Positions 54,913 to 63,261 of a DNA stretch of 64,000 nucleotides are shown piece by piece. Source of the stretch: Elioraea tepidiphila DSM 17972 (lineage in GTDB: Bacteria; Pseudomonadota; Alphaproteobacteria; Acetobacterales; Acetobacteraceae); NCBI RefSeq assembly GCF_000378465.1, contig NZ_KB899911.1, forward strand, positions 1-64,000. The letters run 5' to 3'. How positions within the stretch are numbered: position 1 is the first letter of the stretch; every line of letters starts with the position of its first letter. Position numbers and translations under genes: made by a program. A model generated the notes under the pieces. That model saw nothing but the letters and a program-made list of their open reading frames with translations, was not told the DNA's origin and made no database searches.

Positions 54913-55887
54913 ATGGCCGTCTCCGCCCGCGTCGTCCCCGACACCTCGCGCCCGCTCGGCCATGCGCGCATCGTACTCGCGGGGCTCGCGCGCGCGCCCA
55001 CGGATGCGCGCTTCGGGCTGATGCGCGAGGGCTTCGCGGCCGCGCATCTCGGCCCCGCCGGCTGGCAGATGGGCGAGGTGCTGCTGAGCCCGCTCGCGGT
55101 CGAGCCGGAGGCTGGCGGCGTCGCCCTGATCGTCGGCCCCGCCATCTGCCGGCATCTCGAACCGGGGCCCGTGACGCTGCGTCTGCCGGGCGCGGGCGTC
55201 GAGACCGCGCTGTTCTGGCCTGCGAGTGTCGCGGTGTTCGAAGAGGGGAACGCGACCATCGCGGTCGGCCTGCGTCGGCCGCGCGCGGAGCCGCCGAAGA
55301 AGACGGACGACGACACGCCGAAGCCGACCCCGCCGCCCCCTCCGCCGCCGCCCCCGCCGCCACCCCCGCCGCCCCCGCGCAGCATCGCCGCGTGGCTGGT
55401 GGTGGTGGCGCTGCTCCTCGCCGCCGGTGGGGCCGGCGCCTGGTGGTATCTCGGCCGCGCGACCGCGCCACCGCCCGCGCCGCCGCCCGCTCCGGTCGCC
55501 GCCTGGCCCGAGGGCACCGACCACCTGACGCCCGCGGAGGTGGTCGCGCGCGCGCCCGACGCGGCCGGCATCCTGGCGGTGGCGCTGCGCCGGCAGCAGC
55601 GCGACCGGCATGACGATGCGCTGGTGCTGTTCGAGGAGGCGGCCGATCGCGGCGTCGCACCGGCGCTGACCGCGCTCGCGCGGCTCTACGATCCGAACGG
55701 GTTCCAGCCGGGGCGTCCGTTCTCCTCGCCCGATCCGCGTCTCGCCGCCCTCTATTATCGCCGCGCGGAGCAGGCCGGCGACACGCAGGCGTCAGCCCCG
55801 CGCGCCGCCCTGCGCGCGTATCTTGAGCGCGAGGCCGCCGCGGGCAACGCCACCGCCCGCGACGCGCTCCGGGAGTTCTGGCCATGA
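54913..55887 (+). CDS. Bitopic inner-membrane protein of the Srf locus, with poly-proline hinge
   Basis: 324 residues, family not recognised. Residues 1-125: soluble domain with no signal (MAVSARVVPDTSRPLGHARI). Residues about 135-155: Lys/Asp-rich then a run of about 16 prolines. Residues about 158-180: one membrane span (AAWLVVVALLLAAGGAG). Residues 185-324: periplasmic part with a short Sel1/TPR-like stretch (LALRRQQRDRHDDALVLFEEA, ALARLYDPNG). By topology it could link cytoplasmic SrfB/SrfC to periplasmic partners. It overlaps the vWA gene by 4 bases (ATGA). Confidence 0.8.
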   Translation: MAVSARVVPDTSRPLGHARIVLAGLARAPTDARFGLMREGFAAAHLGPAGWQMGEVLLSPLAVEPEAGGVALIVGPAICRHLEPGPVTLRLPGAGVETALFWPASVAVFEEGNATIAVGLRRPRAEPPKKTDDDTPKPTPPPPPPPPPPPPPPPPRSIAAWLVVVALLLAAGGAGAWWYLGRATAPPPAPPPAPVAAWPEGTDHLTPAEVVARAPDAAGILAVALRRQQRDRHDDALVLFEEAADRGVAPALTALARLYDPNGFQPGRPFSSPDPRLAALYYRRAEQAGDTQASAPRAALRAYLEREAAAGNATARDALREFWP

Positions 55888-57791
55888 CGCTGATCCGCCG
55901 CGCGCTCCTCCTGCTGCTCGCGCTCGCACCACTCTCCGCCGAGGCCCAGCCGCGCCAGCCGCTGCTGATCGAGGGTACGACCACGCTCTACCAGCGCGTG
56001 ATCACCCGCCCCGGCGCCGAGCTCGCGCCGCGCCCGGGCGAGGCGCAGCGCGCGCGCCCCGTGCCCGGGTTCTCGGTGTTCTACGTCTATGCGCGGCGCG
56101 ACGGCTGGATCGAGGTCGGCGAGGCTGCGCAGGGGCGCACCGAGGGCTGGATTCGCGAGACGGCCGCGATCCCGTGGCGCCACAGCATGGTGCTGGCGTT
56201 CACCAACCCGGCGGGGCGCGAGCGCGCGATGTTCCTGCGCGACGAGGAGACCGTGCGCGCGATCTGGTCCGCGCCCGATCGCGCCGCGCGCGCCGCCGCC
56301 CTGCGCGCGGCGGCCGAGGCCGGCCGCGAGGGGCCGGTGATCGCGCTCGAACCCGAAGTGCATGTGGACATCACGCGCAACTTCTACCTTCTGCCGGTGC
56401 TGTCGGCGCGCATGATGGAACCCGAAACCGGACCCGCCGCGCGGCTGCTGGAGGTGATCTCCGCGCCTGCGCAGGCGGCCGCGCCGCGCGCCGGCGCCGA
56501 GGCGCTGCGCGAGTTCAAGGGCGCGGTGATGTTCGTGATCGACACCACGATCTCGATGCAGCCCTATATCGACCGCACGCGCGAGGCGGTGCGGCGGATC
56601 GTCGCGCGTATCGGCGACACGGTGGTGCGCGACAGTTTCCGCTTCGGCATGGTGACCTTCCGCGACAGCCTCGATGGCCGGCCGAACGTCGAGTACGTGA
56701 CGCGCATGGTGAGCCTGCCCGACTTCCAGGAGGCGCCGGACGCCGTGCTCGGGCGCATCGCCGGCGTGCGCGAGGCGACCGCCAGCACCGAGGGCTGGCA
56801 GGAGGACGCGCTCGCCGGCGTGAAGCTGGCGCTCGACGAGGTGAAGTGGAGCGAGTTCGGCGGCCGCTACATCATCCTGATCACCGATGCCTCGACGCGC
56901 GAGGCGCCCGATCCGCGCGCCTCGACCGGCATGACGGTCGCCGAGATGAACGCGCTCGCCCGGTCGGAGGCGAAGAACGTCGCGATCTACACGATCCACG
57001 TGCGCACGCCCGAGGGCCGCGCCGATCACGCGCGCGCCGAGCGCCAGTACCGCACGCTCTCCGCCTTCGGTGCGGCCGGGCCGCTGTACTACCCGGTGCC
57101 CGACGGCGATGTGCGGGCCTTCGGCGCGATGGTGGATGTGCTCGCGGATTCCATCCTCGCCCAGGTCGCCGAGACGGTGGGCCGCCCGATCGCCGGCATC
57201 GCGCCGCCGCGGGGCGAGGCGGAGCGGCGCATCGCCGAGCAGACCGCGGTGGTGGCGCACGCGATGCGGCTCGCCTATCTCGGCCGTCTCGAAGGCGCGG
57301 CCGTGCCCGATGTCGTGCGCAGCTTCACGGTGGACGAGGACTGGGCCGATCCGTCGCCGATCCGCCGGCCGATGGAGGTGCGCGTGCTGCTGACGCGCAA
57401 CCAGCTCTCCGATCTCGCCGCCACGCTGCGCGGCATCATCGAGGCGGGCACGGCCGGCCGTCTCGCGCCCGAGACGTTCTTCGGCCGGCTGCGCGGGCTC
57501 GCCGCGGCGATGGCGCGCGATCCGCGCCGCACCGCCGAGCTCCAGCGCGTCGCCGGCGTGTTCGGCGAGTATCTCGACGGGCTGCCCTATCGCTCGCGCA
57601 TCATGGGCATCACCGAGGACGAGTGGGTCACGATGGGCGCAGGCGCGCGGCGCGAGATCATCAACTCGCTGGAAGCGAAGCTCCGGCTCTACGAGTCCTA
57701 CGCGGCGCAGCCCGAGCTCTGGGTGAATCTCGACCAGGCGCGCGCGCCGGGCGAGGCGATGTATCCGGTGCCGCTGTCGCAGTTGCCGTGA
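55884..57791 (+). CDS. Periplasmic von Willebrand factor A-domain protein
   Basis: 635 residues. Signal peptide MTLIRRALLLLLALAPLSAE, cleaved near EAQ. Residues 25-100 look SH3-like (YVYARRDGWIEVGEAAQGRT). Residues about 212-400 form a vWA domain: metal site FVIDTTISMQ (D220, with Thr in place of the first serine of DxSxS), then FRFGMVTFRDS and IILITDAS. The C-terminal 220 residues are helical and unique. vWA domains bind protein partners through a metal ion, so this may be the adhesion or assembly subunit of the complex. Start overlaps the previous gene; end overlaps the ABC ATPase (GTGA). Confidence 0.88.
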   Translation: MTLIRRALLLLLALAPLSAEAQPRQPLLIEGTTTLYQRVITRPGAELAPRPGEAQRARPVPGFSVFYVYARRDGWIEVGEAAQGRTEGWIRETAAIPWRHSMVLAFTNPAGRERAMFLRDEETVRAIWSAPDRAARAAALRAAAEAGREGPVIALEPEVHVDITRNFYLLPVLSARMMEPETGPAARLLEVISAPAQAAAPRAGAEALREFKGAVMFVIDTTISMQPYIDRTREAVRRIVARIGDTVVRDSFRFGMVTFRDSLDGRPNVEYVTRMVSLPDFQEAPDAVLGRIAGVREATASTEGWQEDALAGVKLALDEVKWSEFGGRYIILITDASTREAPDPRASTGMTVAEMNALARSEAKNVAIYTIHVRTPEGRADHARAERQYRTLSAFGAAGPLYYPVPDGDVRAFGAMVDVLADSILAQVAETVGRPIAGIAPPRGEAERRIAEQTAVVAHAMRLAYLGRLEGAAVPDVVRSFTVDEDWADPSPIRRPMEVRVLLTRNQLSDLAATLRGIIEAGTAGRLAPETFFGRLRGLAAAMARDPRRTAELQRVAGVFGEYLDGLPYRSRIMGITEDEWVTMGAGARREIINSLEAKLRLYESYAAQPELWVNLDQARAPGEAMYPVPLSQLP

Positions 57792-58501
57792 TCGCGCTCG
57801 ATCTCGCCGGCATCACGCGCACGCAGGTGAGCGGTGCGGCGCGCTTCGTGCTGGAGATCCCGTCGCTGCGGCTCGCCGCGGGCGAGGCGCTCGCCCTGGT
57901 CGGCCCGTCGGGGGCGGGCAAGAGCACGGCGCTCGATCTCGCGGCGCTGGCGCTCGCGCCCGATCGCGCCGAACGTCTCGCGGTCGCCGGGACCGATGCC
58001 GCGCCGCTCTGGCGCGCGGGCGACCGCGAGGCGCTCGCCGCGTTGCGCGCGCGCGCGATCGGCTACGTGACCCAGACCGGCGCGCTGCTGGCCTTCGTCT
58101 CGGTCGGGCGCAACATCGCGCTGACGCAGCACCTCTCGGGGCGGCATGACCCGGCGCTCATCGCGCGGCTCGCGGAGCGGCTCGGCATCGCGGAGGAGCT
58201 CGCCAAGCCTCCCTCGGCGCTCTCTGTGGGCCAGCGCCAGCGCGCGGCGATCGCGCGCGCGCTCGCGCACCGCCCCGCGCTCGTGCTGGCGGACGAGCCG
58301 ACCGCGGCGCTGCACCCGGAGATGGCCGAGACCGTGCTGACGCTGCTGGTCGAGCACTGCGCCGAGCAGGGGGCGGCGCTGCTGGTCGCGACCCACGACG
58401 CCGCGCGTGCCGCCGCGCATGGCTTGGCGCTCCGCCGCGTGGTGCCGGCGGCGCACGAGGCGCGCTCCACCGTCGAGGAGGCGGCCGCGTGCCCGGCGTG
58501 A
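57788..58501 (+). CDS. ABC transporter ATPase, LolD/MacB type
   Basis: 237 residues from a GTG at 57788. Walker A GPSGAGKST, signature LSVGQRQRAAIARAL, Walker B ALVLADEPTAALH and the switch histidine in VATHD. In the LolD/MacB/FtsE group the ATPase drives a mechanical membrane partner rather than substrate import. It overlaps both neighbours by a few bases and shares their operon, so it belongs to the Srf machine. Confidence 0.9.
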   Translation: MIALDLAGITRTQVSGAARFVLEIPSLRLAAGEALALVGPSGAGKSTALDLAALALAPDRAERLAVAGTDAAPLWRAGDREALAALRARAIGYVTQTGALLAFVSVGRNIALTQHLSGRHDPALIARLAERLGIAEELAKPPSALSVGQRQRAAIARALAHRPALVLADEPTAALHPEMAETVLTLLVEHCAEQGAALLVATHDAARAAAHGLALRRVVPAAHEARSTVEEAAACPA

Positions 58502-59691
58502 GGCTCGCCGCGGGGCTGGCGCTGGCGGATGCGCGCGCCGAGGCGCGGCTGACGCTCACCACCGTGCTCGGCATCGCCGCGGTGCTGGCGCCGCTGATCG
58601 TGCTGTTCGGGCTGAAGGCCGGCGTGATCGACGCGCTGCGCGCGACGCTGATCGAGAACCCGCGCGCACGCGAGATCGTCAACCTCGCCAATCGCAGCTT
58701 CGACGCGGCATTCTTCGCCCGGCTCGCGGCCCGGCCGGAGGTCGCCTTCGTCATCCCGCGCACGCGCACGCTCGCCGCCCAGGGCGCCTTCGCCGCCTCC
58801 GCCGCAGCCGACACCGCCGTGCGCGCGGAACTGCTGGCCACCGCCCCGGGCGATCCGCTGCTCGCCGGCCTTGCGGTGCCGCAGGGACGCCAGGTCGCGC
58901 TGTCGGCGAGCCTCGCGGACCGGCTCGGCGCGCGCGCGGGCGACACGGTGCGGTTCCGCATCGAGCGCGTGCTCGGCGGGGCGCGCGAGACGCTTGCGCT
59001 GGATCTGGCCGTGACGGCCGTCGCGCCGCCCGCCTCCTTCGGCCGCGACGCCGCGTTCCTGCCGTTGCCGCTGCTGCTGCTCGCCGAGGATTTCCAGGAC
59101 GGCACCGCGCCGCGCGAGGTGCCGGAGACGATCCCGCCGCCCGATCCCGCGCGCGTTCATGCCGGGTTCCGGCTGCATGCGCGCGCGCTGGAGGATGTGG
59201 TCGCGCTCGATCATGCGCTCAGGCGCGAGGGCGTCGAGGTCGCCTCGCGCGCCGAGGATGTCGCCGGGCTGCTCGCGCTCGACCGCAACCTCACCGTGCT
59301 GTTCGTCACCATCGCCGCACTCGGCGGGGCCGGGTATCTCGTCAGCCTGGGCGTCGGGCTCTACGCCAATGTCGAGCGCAAGCGGCGCGACCTCAGCTTG
59401 CTTCGCCTGATGGGCCTCTCCGCGCGCGGGCTGACCGCGTTTCCGGTGACCCAGGCGGCCGTGCTGGCCTTCGCCGGTGCGGTGCTCGCCGCGGCGCTCG
59501 CGCTCGGCGTGCAGGCGGGGGTCAACCGGCTCTCCTTCGCGGTGGCCGAGACCGGGCGGATCGCTGCGATCATGCCCGTCCATCTCGTCACCGCGACGGG
59601 GCTGACCGTTCTGGGCGCGGTGCTGGCGGCAGCCTTCGCCGCGCGCCGGGCGGCCGCGATCGAACCTGCGGAGGGATTGCGCGATGCGTAG
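58489..59691 (+). CDS. FtsX/MacB-type ABC permease
   Basis: 400 residues from a GTG at 58489 behind GAGGAGG. Layout of MacB/LolC permeases: one N-terminal membrane span (LTTVLGIAAVLAPLIVLFGL), a periplasmic domain at about 45-255, and three C-terminal spans (LFVTIAALGGAGYLVSL, TQAAVLAFAGAVLAAAL, LTVLGAVLAAAFAARRAAA). Such permeases transmit ATP energy across the inner membrane to periplasmic proteins. The likely partners are the vWA and FGE-like proteins encoded around it. Lipoprotein release is an alternative, given the lipoproteins in the opposite arm. Confidence 0.88.
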   Translation: MPGVRLAAGLALADARAEARLTLTTVLGIAAVLAPLIVLFGLKAGVIDALRATLIENPRAREIVNLANRSFDAAFFARLAARPEVAFVIPRTRTLAAQGAFAASAAADTAVRAELLATAPGDPLLAGLAVPQGRQVALSASLADRLGARAGDTVRFRIERVLGGARETLALDLAVTAVAPPASFGRDAAFLPLPLLLLAEDFQDGTAPREVPETIPPPDPARVHAGFRLHARALEDVVALDHALRREGVEVASRAEDVAGLLALDRNLTVLFVTIAALGGAGYLVSLGVGLYANVERKRRDLSLLRLMGLSARGLTAFPVTQAAVLAFAGAVLAAALALGVQAGVNRLSFAVAETGRIAAIMPVHLVTATGLTVLGAVLAAAFAARRAAAIEPAEGLRDA

Positions 59692-61246
59692 CCTTGCTCT
59701 CGCCCTCGTCCTTGCCGCGACCCCGGCGGCCGCGCAGGCGCCCTGGCCGCAGGCGCTGTGGAATCCCGCGCCGCTCGCGGACGATCTCGTCCTGCCGCTG
59801 CCCTGCAACGGACGGATCGCGCTGCGCCCGGTGCCCACGCCGATGGACGCGGGGCCGCTCGCCGACCGCGCGGTGACGCTCGGCGAGGCCGATCCCGCCA
59901 CCGACTACTCCGAGTTTCCCCGCCGCGCCCATGTCGCCGGCGCGTTCGAGCACGCGGGCGCCCGCGTGATGTATCTCGGCAAGTACGAGGTCACGCGCGA
60001 CCAGTACGCCGCCGTCATGGCCGAGCGCTGCCCCGCGCCCTCCGAGGCCGGGCGCGCGCCGGCAGCGGAGCTCTCCTGGTTCGACGCGGTCGCCTTCACC
60101 GCGCGGCTCTCCACCTGGCTCGCTGGCAATGCGGCCGAGGCCTTGCCGACGCGCGGCCGCGCGCGCGCCTTCGTCCGCCTGCCGACCGAGGAGGAGTGGG
60201 AGTACGCCGCGCGCGGCGGCGCGGCGGTCGGCGAGGCGGATTTCGCCGCGCGCACCCCGCCGATGCCGGACGGGATGGCGGCGCATGTGTGGTTCGCGGG
60301 CCCCGACTCGGCGGATGGCCGCGCCCGCCCGATCGGATCGCTGAAGCCCAATCCGCTCGGCCTGCACGACATGCTCGGCAATGTCGCCGAATGGGTGCTG
60401 GAGCCCTACCGTCTCAACCGCGTCGGCCGGCGGCACGGCCTGCCGGGCGGGGTCGTCGCGCGCGGCGGTCATTTCCAGACCGATGCGTCCTCGATCCGCT
60501 CGGCGCTGCGCGAGGAGTACCCGCCCTTCAGCCCGCGCGACGGCGCGCCGCTCAGGCTGCGCACGATCGGCTTGCGGATCGCGCTCGGCCTCGTCGTCAC
60601 CGTGGACGACGCGGCACCCGAGGCGTTCCGCGCCGCCTTCGCCGAGGAGGCGCGGCTGCGCGCCGCCACCGCCGAGGACCCGGAGGCGCTGCTCGCACGG
60701 CTGCGCGCCGAGGCGGCCGAGCCGGCGCTGCGCGAGGGGCTGGGCCGGCTCGAGACCGAACTCCGCACGGCGGCGGGGCGCACCCGCGAGCGCGAGCGTG
60801 CCGCCTTGCGCGCCCAGATCGCGGCGGCGGCGGCACTCGCGCGCCAGGTGGCGGTCGCGCGCGGCAACGACGCGGTGCTGACCGCCGTGCGCGGCCTGCT
60901 CGACGGCGTCCAGCCGGTGGTGCCTGAGCCCGTGCGCGCGCCGATCGCCGACACCTCGCGCGCGCTCGCGGGCCATCTCGCCGAGACGCCGGCCTCGGTC
61001 GCGCAGCTGCTCGACGGCTATCTGCGCGCGGTGCGCCAGGGCGCGCTCGCCGAGCCGGCGCTGATCGAGGCCGAGGCCCAGGTGGTGGCCGAGGAGATGC
61101 GCGCGCGCCGGCTCGGCGTGATGGCCGATCTCGCGGCCCTCGCGGCGCGGCAGATGCGCGACGCCGGGGCCGGGCGGCTGCCGGCCGCGGCCGAGACCGA
61201 GGCCGCGATCCTCGCCGCCGCCCGCGCCGCTCAAAGCCGGCGATAA
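59684..61246 (+). CDS. Periplasmic FGE-sulfatase-fold protein with helical C-terminus
   Basis: 520 residues. Signal peptide MRSLALALVLAATPAAAQA. Residues about 65-305 form a formylglycine-generating-enzyme fold (YLGKYEVTRDQYAAVMAERC, RLPTEEEWEYAARGG, GLHDMLGNVAEWVLEPYRL). At the place where true FGEs have the catalytic cysteines (R-G-G-S-W...C-R-x-A-x-R) it reads ARGGHFQTDASSIRSALR, with no cysteine, so it is unlikely to make formylglycine. Residues 310-520 are a long Ala/Glu/Arg helical region. It may be a binding or structural module. Its 3' end overlaps the convergent lipoprotein gene by 16 bases. Confidence 0.85.
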   Translation: MRSLALALVLAATPAAAQAPWPQALWNPAPLADDLVLPLPCNGRIALRPVPTPMDAGPLADRAVTLGEADPATDYSEFPRRAHVAGAFEHAGARVMYLGKYEVTRDQYAAVMAERCPAPSEAGRAPAAELSWFDAVAFTARLSTWLAGNAAEALPTRGRARAFVRLPTEEEWEYAARGGAAVGEADFAARTPPMPDGMAAHVWFAGPDSADGRARPIGSLKPNPLGLHDMLGNVAEWVLEPYRLNRVGRRHGLPGGVVARGGHFQTDASSIRSALREEYPPFSPRDGAPLRLRTIGLRIALGLVVTVDDAAPEAFRAAFAEEARLRAATAEDPEALLARLRAEAAEPALREGLGRLETELRTAAGRTRERERAALRAQIAAAAALARQVAVARGNDAVLTAVRGLLDGVQPVVPEPVRAPIADTSRALAGHLAETPASVAQLLDGYLRAVRQGALAEPALIEAEAQVVAEEMRARRLGVMADLAALAARQMRDAGAGRLPAAAETEAAILAAARAAQSRR

Positions 61247-61710
61247 TTCTCCAGGGCGCGGGCGATCTCGGCCGCCTGCCGTTCGAGCCGCGCCGCGGTC
61301 GCGGGGTCCGGCGCGGCGGCCGCGGCCTGGCGCTCGCGCTCCAGGGTCTCGATGCGCTGGCCGAGCGCAGCCCCCTGGCCCTGGTCGCGCGCGGCGCGCT
61401 CGGCCTGAAGTCGCGCGAGCTCCTGGCGCATCCCGCCGATCCGGGTGCTGAGCGCCGCGAGCCGCTGTTCGGCATCGCGCACCTGCGCGGCGGAGATCTC
61501 GCGCTGGCGCTCGGCCTCGATCGCGCGGGCGCGCGCCTGCAAGGCCTGCGCCTCGGCGCGCCCGGCCTGGGCCTCCAGCGCCCGCGCCTGGCGCTCGTCC
61601 TCGCCCGAGACGGCCGCCGAGAGCCCGCCGAAGAAGCCGCGCTCGCGCGCCGGTCCGGTCGGGCCGCAGGCCGCGGCGAGCAGGGCGATGGCGAGGAGCG
61701 CGCGCCTCAT
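61231..61710 (-). CDS. Coiled-coil lipoprotein
   Basis: 159 residues. Lipoprotein signal MRRALLAIALLAAACG with the lipobox cysteine at 15. The rest is an almost continuous coiled coil rich in Ala, Glu, Arg and Gln (QARALEAQAGRAEAQALQAR, then LAALSTRIGGMRQELARLQ). No known family. Likely anchored to the inner leaflet of the outer membrane as a spacer in the periplasm. Last gene of the minus arm; overlaps the upstream gene by 4 bases. Confidence 0.8.
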   Translation of the reverse strand: MRRALLAIALLAAACGPTGPARERGFFGGLSAAVSGEDERQARALEAQAGRAEAQALQARARAIEAERQREISAAQVRDAEQRLAALSTRIGGMRQELARLQAERAARDQGQGAALGQRIETLERERQAAAAAPDPATAARLERQAAEIARALENYRRL

Positions 61711-62384
61711 GCCTTCGGGCTCTGTCCGAGCGCTTCGCGGAGCTGGCGCGCGGACTCCTCCATGCGCCGGCGCGATTCGCCCACCTGCGCGGCCTGGGCC
61801 GAGACACCGTCGGCGCGCATCGCGTCCTCGACCTTGCGGGCATTGCCGATCGCGCTGTCCATCAGGGCGAGATCCTGCTCGGCGGCGCGCCGCTGGGTGG
61901 CGAGCTGCGCGGCGGTCGCCTGGCCGCTGCGCACCTGCGCCTCGAGCTGGCGCAGCCGCGCGCGGTTCTCGGCCGCCACCTGCTCGGCGGCGCGCGCGGT
62001 CTTGGCGAACTCGGCCGCCTCGCGCTCGGCCGCCTGGGTGCGCGCGATCGCCGCCTGCTCGCGGCTCGCGTAGCGCTCGTTGCGGGTGGCGAGATAGTGC
62101 CCGGCGGCGGCGCCCACCATCGCGCCCGCGGTCGCGCCGATCACCGCGCCGGTGCCGCGGTCGCGCGGGCCCGCCAGCAGCGCGCCGAGCAGGCCGAGCG
62201 TGACCGCGCCGACCACCGCGCCGGTGGCGATCGTCTCGTTGAAGCGCTCGTTCTGCTCCCGCAGCTCGCGCTGAGCCGGGGTCAGCGGCCGGCCGTCGTC
62301 ATAGGTCGAGGCGCAGCCGGCGAGCGCGAGCGCGCCGGCAAGCGCCAGCGCGGCGGGGCGGCAACAGGCGAGGCGGGTCAGCAT
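61707..62384 (-). CDS. Glycine-zipper lipoprotein with coiled coil
   Basis: 225 residues. Lipoprotein signal ending LALAGCAS. Then RELREQNERFNETIATGAVV leads into a glycine-zipper hairpin (GAVVGAVTLGLLGALLAG and GAVIGATAGAMVGAAAGHYL), a motif that inserts into or packs against membranes. Residues about 110-220 are coiled coil. The arrangement resembles small Omp/YMGG-type lipoproteins. Part of the minus arm of the Srf locus. Confidence 0.82.
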   Translation of the reverse strand: MLTRLACCRPAALALAGALALAGCASTYDDGRPLTPAQRELREQNERFNETIATGAVVGAVTLGLLGALLAGPRDRGTGAVIGATAGAMVGAAAGHYLATRNERYASREQAAIARTQAAEREAAEFAKTARAAEQVAAENRARLRQLEAQVRSGQATAAQLATQRRAAEQDLALMDSAIGNARKVEDAMRADGVSAQAAQVGESRRRMEESARQLREALGQSPKA

Positions 62385-62405
62385 GGTGGTCTCACGCGGG
62401 TTCCG

Positions 62406-62861
62406 TCATTGCGGCGGCGGGATCGCGAACACCTCGACGCGGCGGTTGACGCCGGCGCGCGGATTCGCGGGGTCGAGCGGCTGGAGCGGGCCGAAGCCTT
62501 GCGGCCTCAGGCGCCGGCGCGCCACGCCCTGCGCCACCAGATAGTCCACCACCGCGGCCGCGCGCAGATCCGACAACGCCATGTTGCGCGCGAGCCGTCC
62601 CGTGCTGTCGGTGTGCCCGTTCACCTCGTAGGTGTGGTTGAACAGGCGCGGATCGTTCATGGCCGCGGCCAGCGGGTCCAGCACGTCGCGCGCCTCCGGC
62701 CGCAGCGCGTAGGAGCCGAGGTCGAAGTTCACCGTCAGCACGATGCCGCGCGTGGTCAGCGCGGCGATGCGCTCGGTCTCGGGGCTGGCGCAGCCGGCGA
62801 GGGCAGCGAGCGCGCCCCCGGCCACCAGCAGCCAGCGGCGCTCAACGCCCGGCGAGCGCAT
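62406..62861 (-). CDS. OmpA-family lipoprotein (peptidoglycan-binding)
   Basis: 151 residues. Signal with lipobox LAALAGC, then an OmpA C-terminal domain: VNFDLGSYALRPEARDVLDP, YEVNGHTDSTGRLARNMALS and the final RPQGFGPLQP and NRRVEVF. Residues that contact diaminopimelate (the Asp of GHTDSTG and the Arg of NRRVE) are present, so it should bind peptidoglycan from the outer-membrane side. Its start overlaps the upstream gene by 20 bases. Confidence 0.92.
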   Translation of the reverse strand: MRSPGVERRWLLVAGGALAALAGCASPETERIAALTTRGIVLTVNFDLGSYALRPEARDVLDPLAAAMNDPRLFNHTYEVNGHTDSTGRLARNMALSDLRAAAVVDYLVAQGVARRRLRPQGFGPLQPLDPANPRAGVNRRVEVFAIPPPQ

Positions 62862-63189
62862 CGACGATCTCCTGGCGCGAGGGCGTATGCCCGGTGAGGT
62901 TGGTCATCGGCGCCCCGGGGCGGCGGACCAGCCCGAGCCGGTCCATGACCGCCTCGGCATCCGGCGGTGGCGTGCCTTCACGCTCGGCGACCGCGCGCGG
63001 CAGCGGATAGGTGCGCTCCAGCGCATCGAGCGCGGTGGCGCGCGCCTTCGGGTCGGTGCCGGCGATCATCTGCGCGTTCGGCGTCACCCCGGCGCGGCGC
63101 AGGAGATCGGCGACCGCGCCCTCCTGGGGCTGGGCCTCGGCGGCGGTGGCGGCGAGCAGCAGCGAGGCGATCAGAAGCGGGCGGATCAT
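62842..63189 (-). CDS. Small secreted protein of the Srf locus
   Basis: 115 residues. Signal peptide MIRPLLIASLLLAATAAEAQ, then a hydrophilic mature part of about 95 residues (GAVADLLRRAGVTPNAQMIA, ending SRQEIVDALAGR) without recognisable domain. The two similar short helices at each end (VADLLRRAG and IVDALAGR) could pack as a pair. Lies 72 bases after the SrfA-like gene on the same strand. Confidence 0.72.
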   Translation of the reverse strand: MIRPLLIASLLLAATAAEAQPQEGAVADLLRRAGVTPNAQMIAGTDPKARATALDALERTYPLPRAVAEREGTPPPDAEAVMDRLGLVRRPGAPMTNLTGHTPSRQEIVDALAGR

Positions 63190-63261
63190 GCGTCGGTTCC
63201 CTCCAGCGGCACCGGCCCCAGTATGGTCCCGGACGTGGCAGCCCGATGGCTGCGATGGGGC

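Noticed and set aside
55320-55380. CCG/CCC-rich microsatellite
   Set aside because: It encodes the poly-proline hinge in frame; codons vary, so it is not a simple DNA repeat.
49178-55571. Very long open frames on the strand opposite srfB and srfC (over 1100 codons each)
   Set aside because: They mirror real genes with clear motifs and arise from extreme GC at third codon positions; their translations are Arg/His/Gly-rich without domains.
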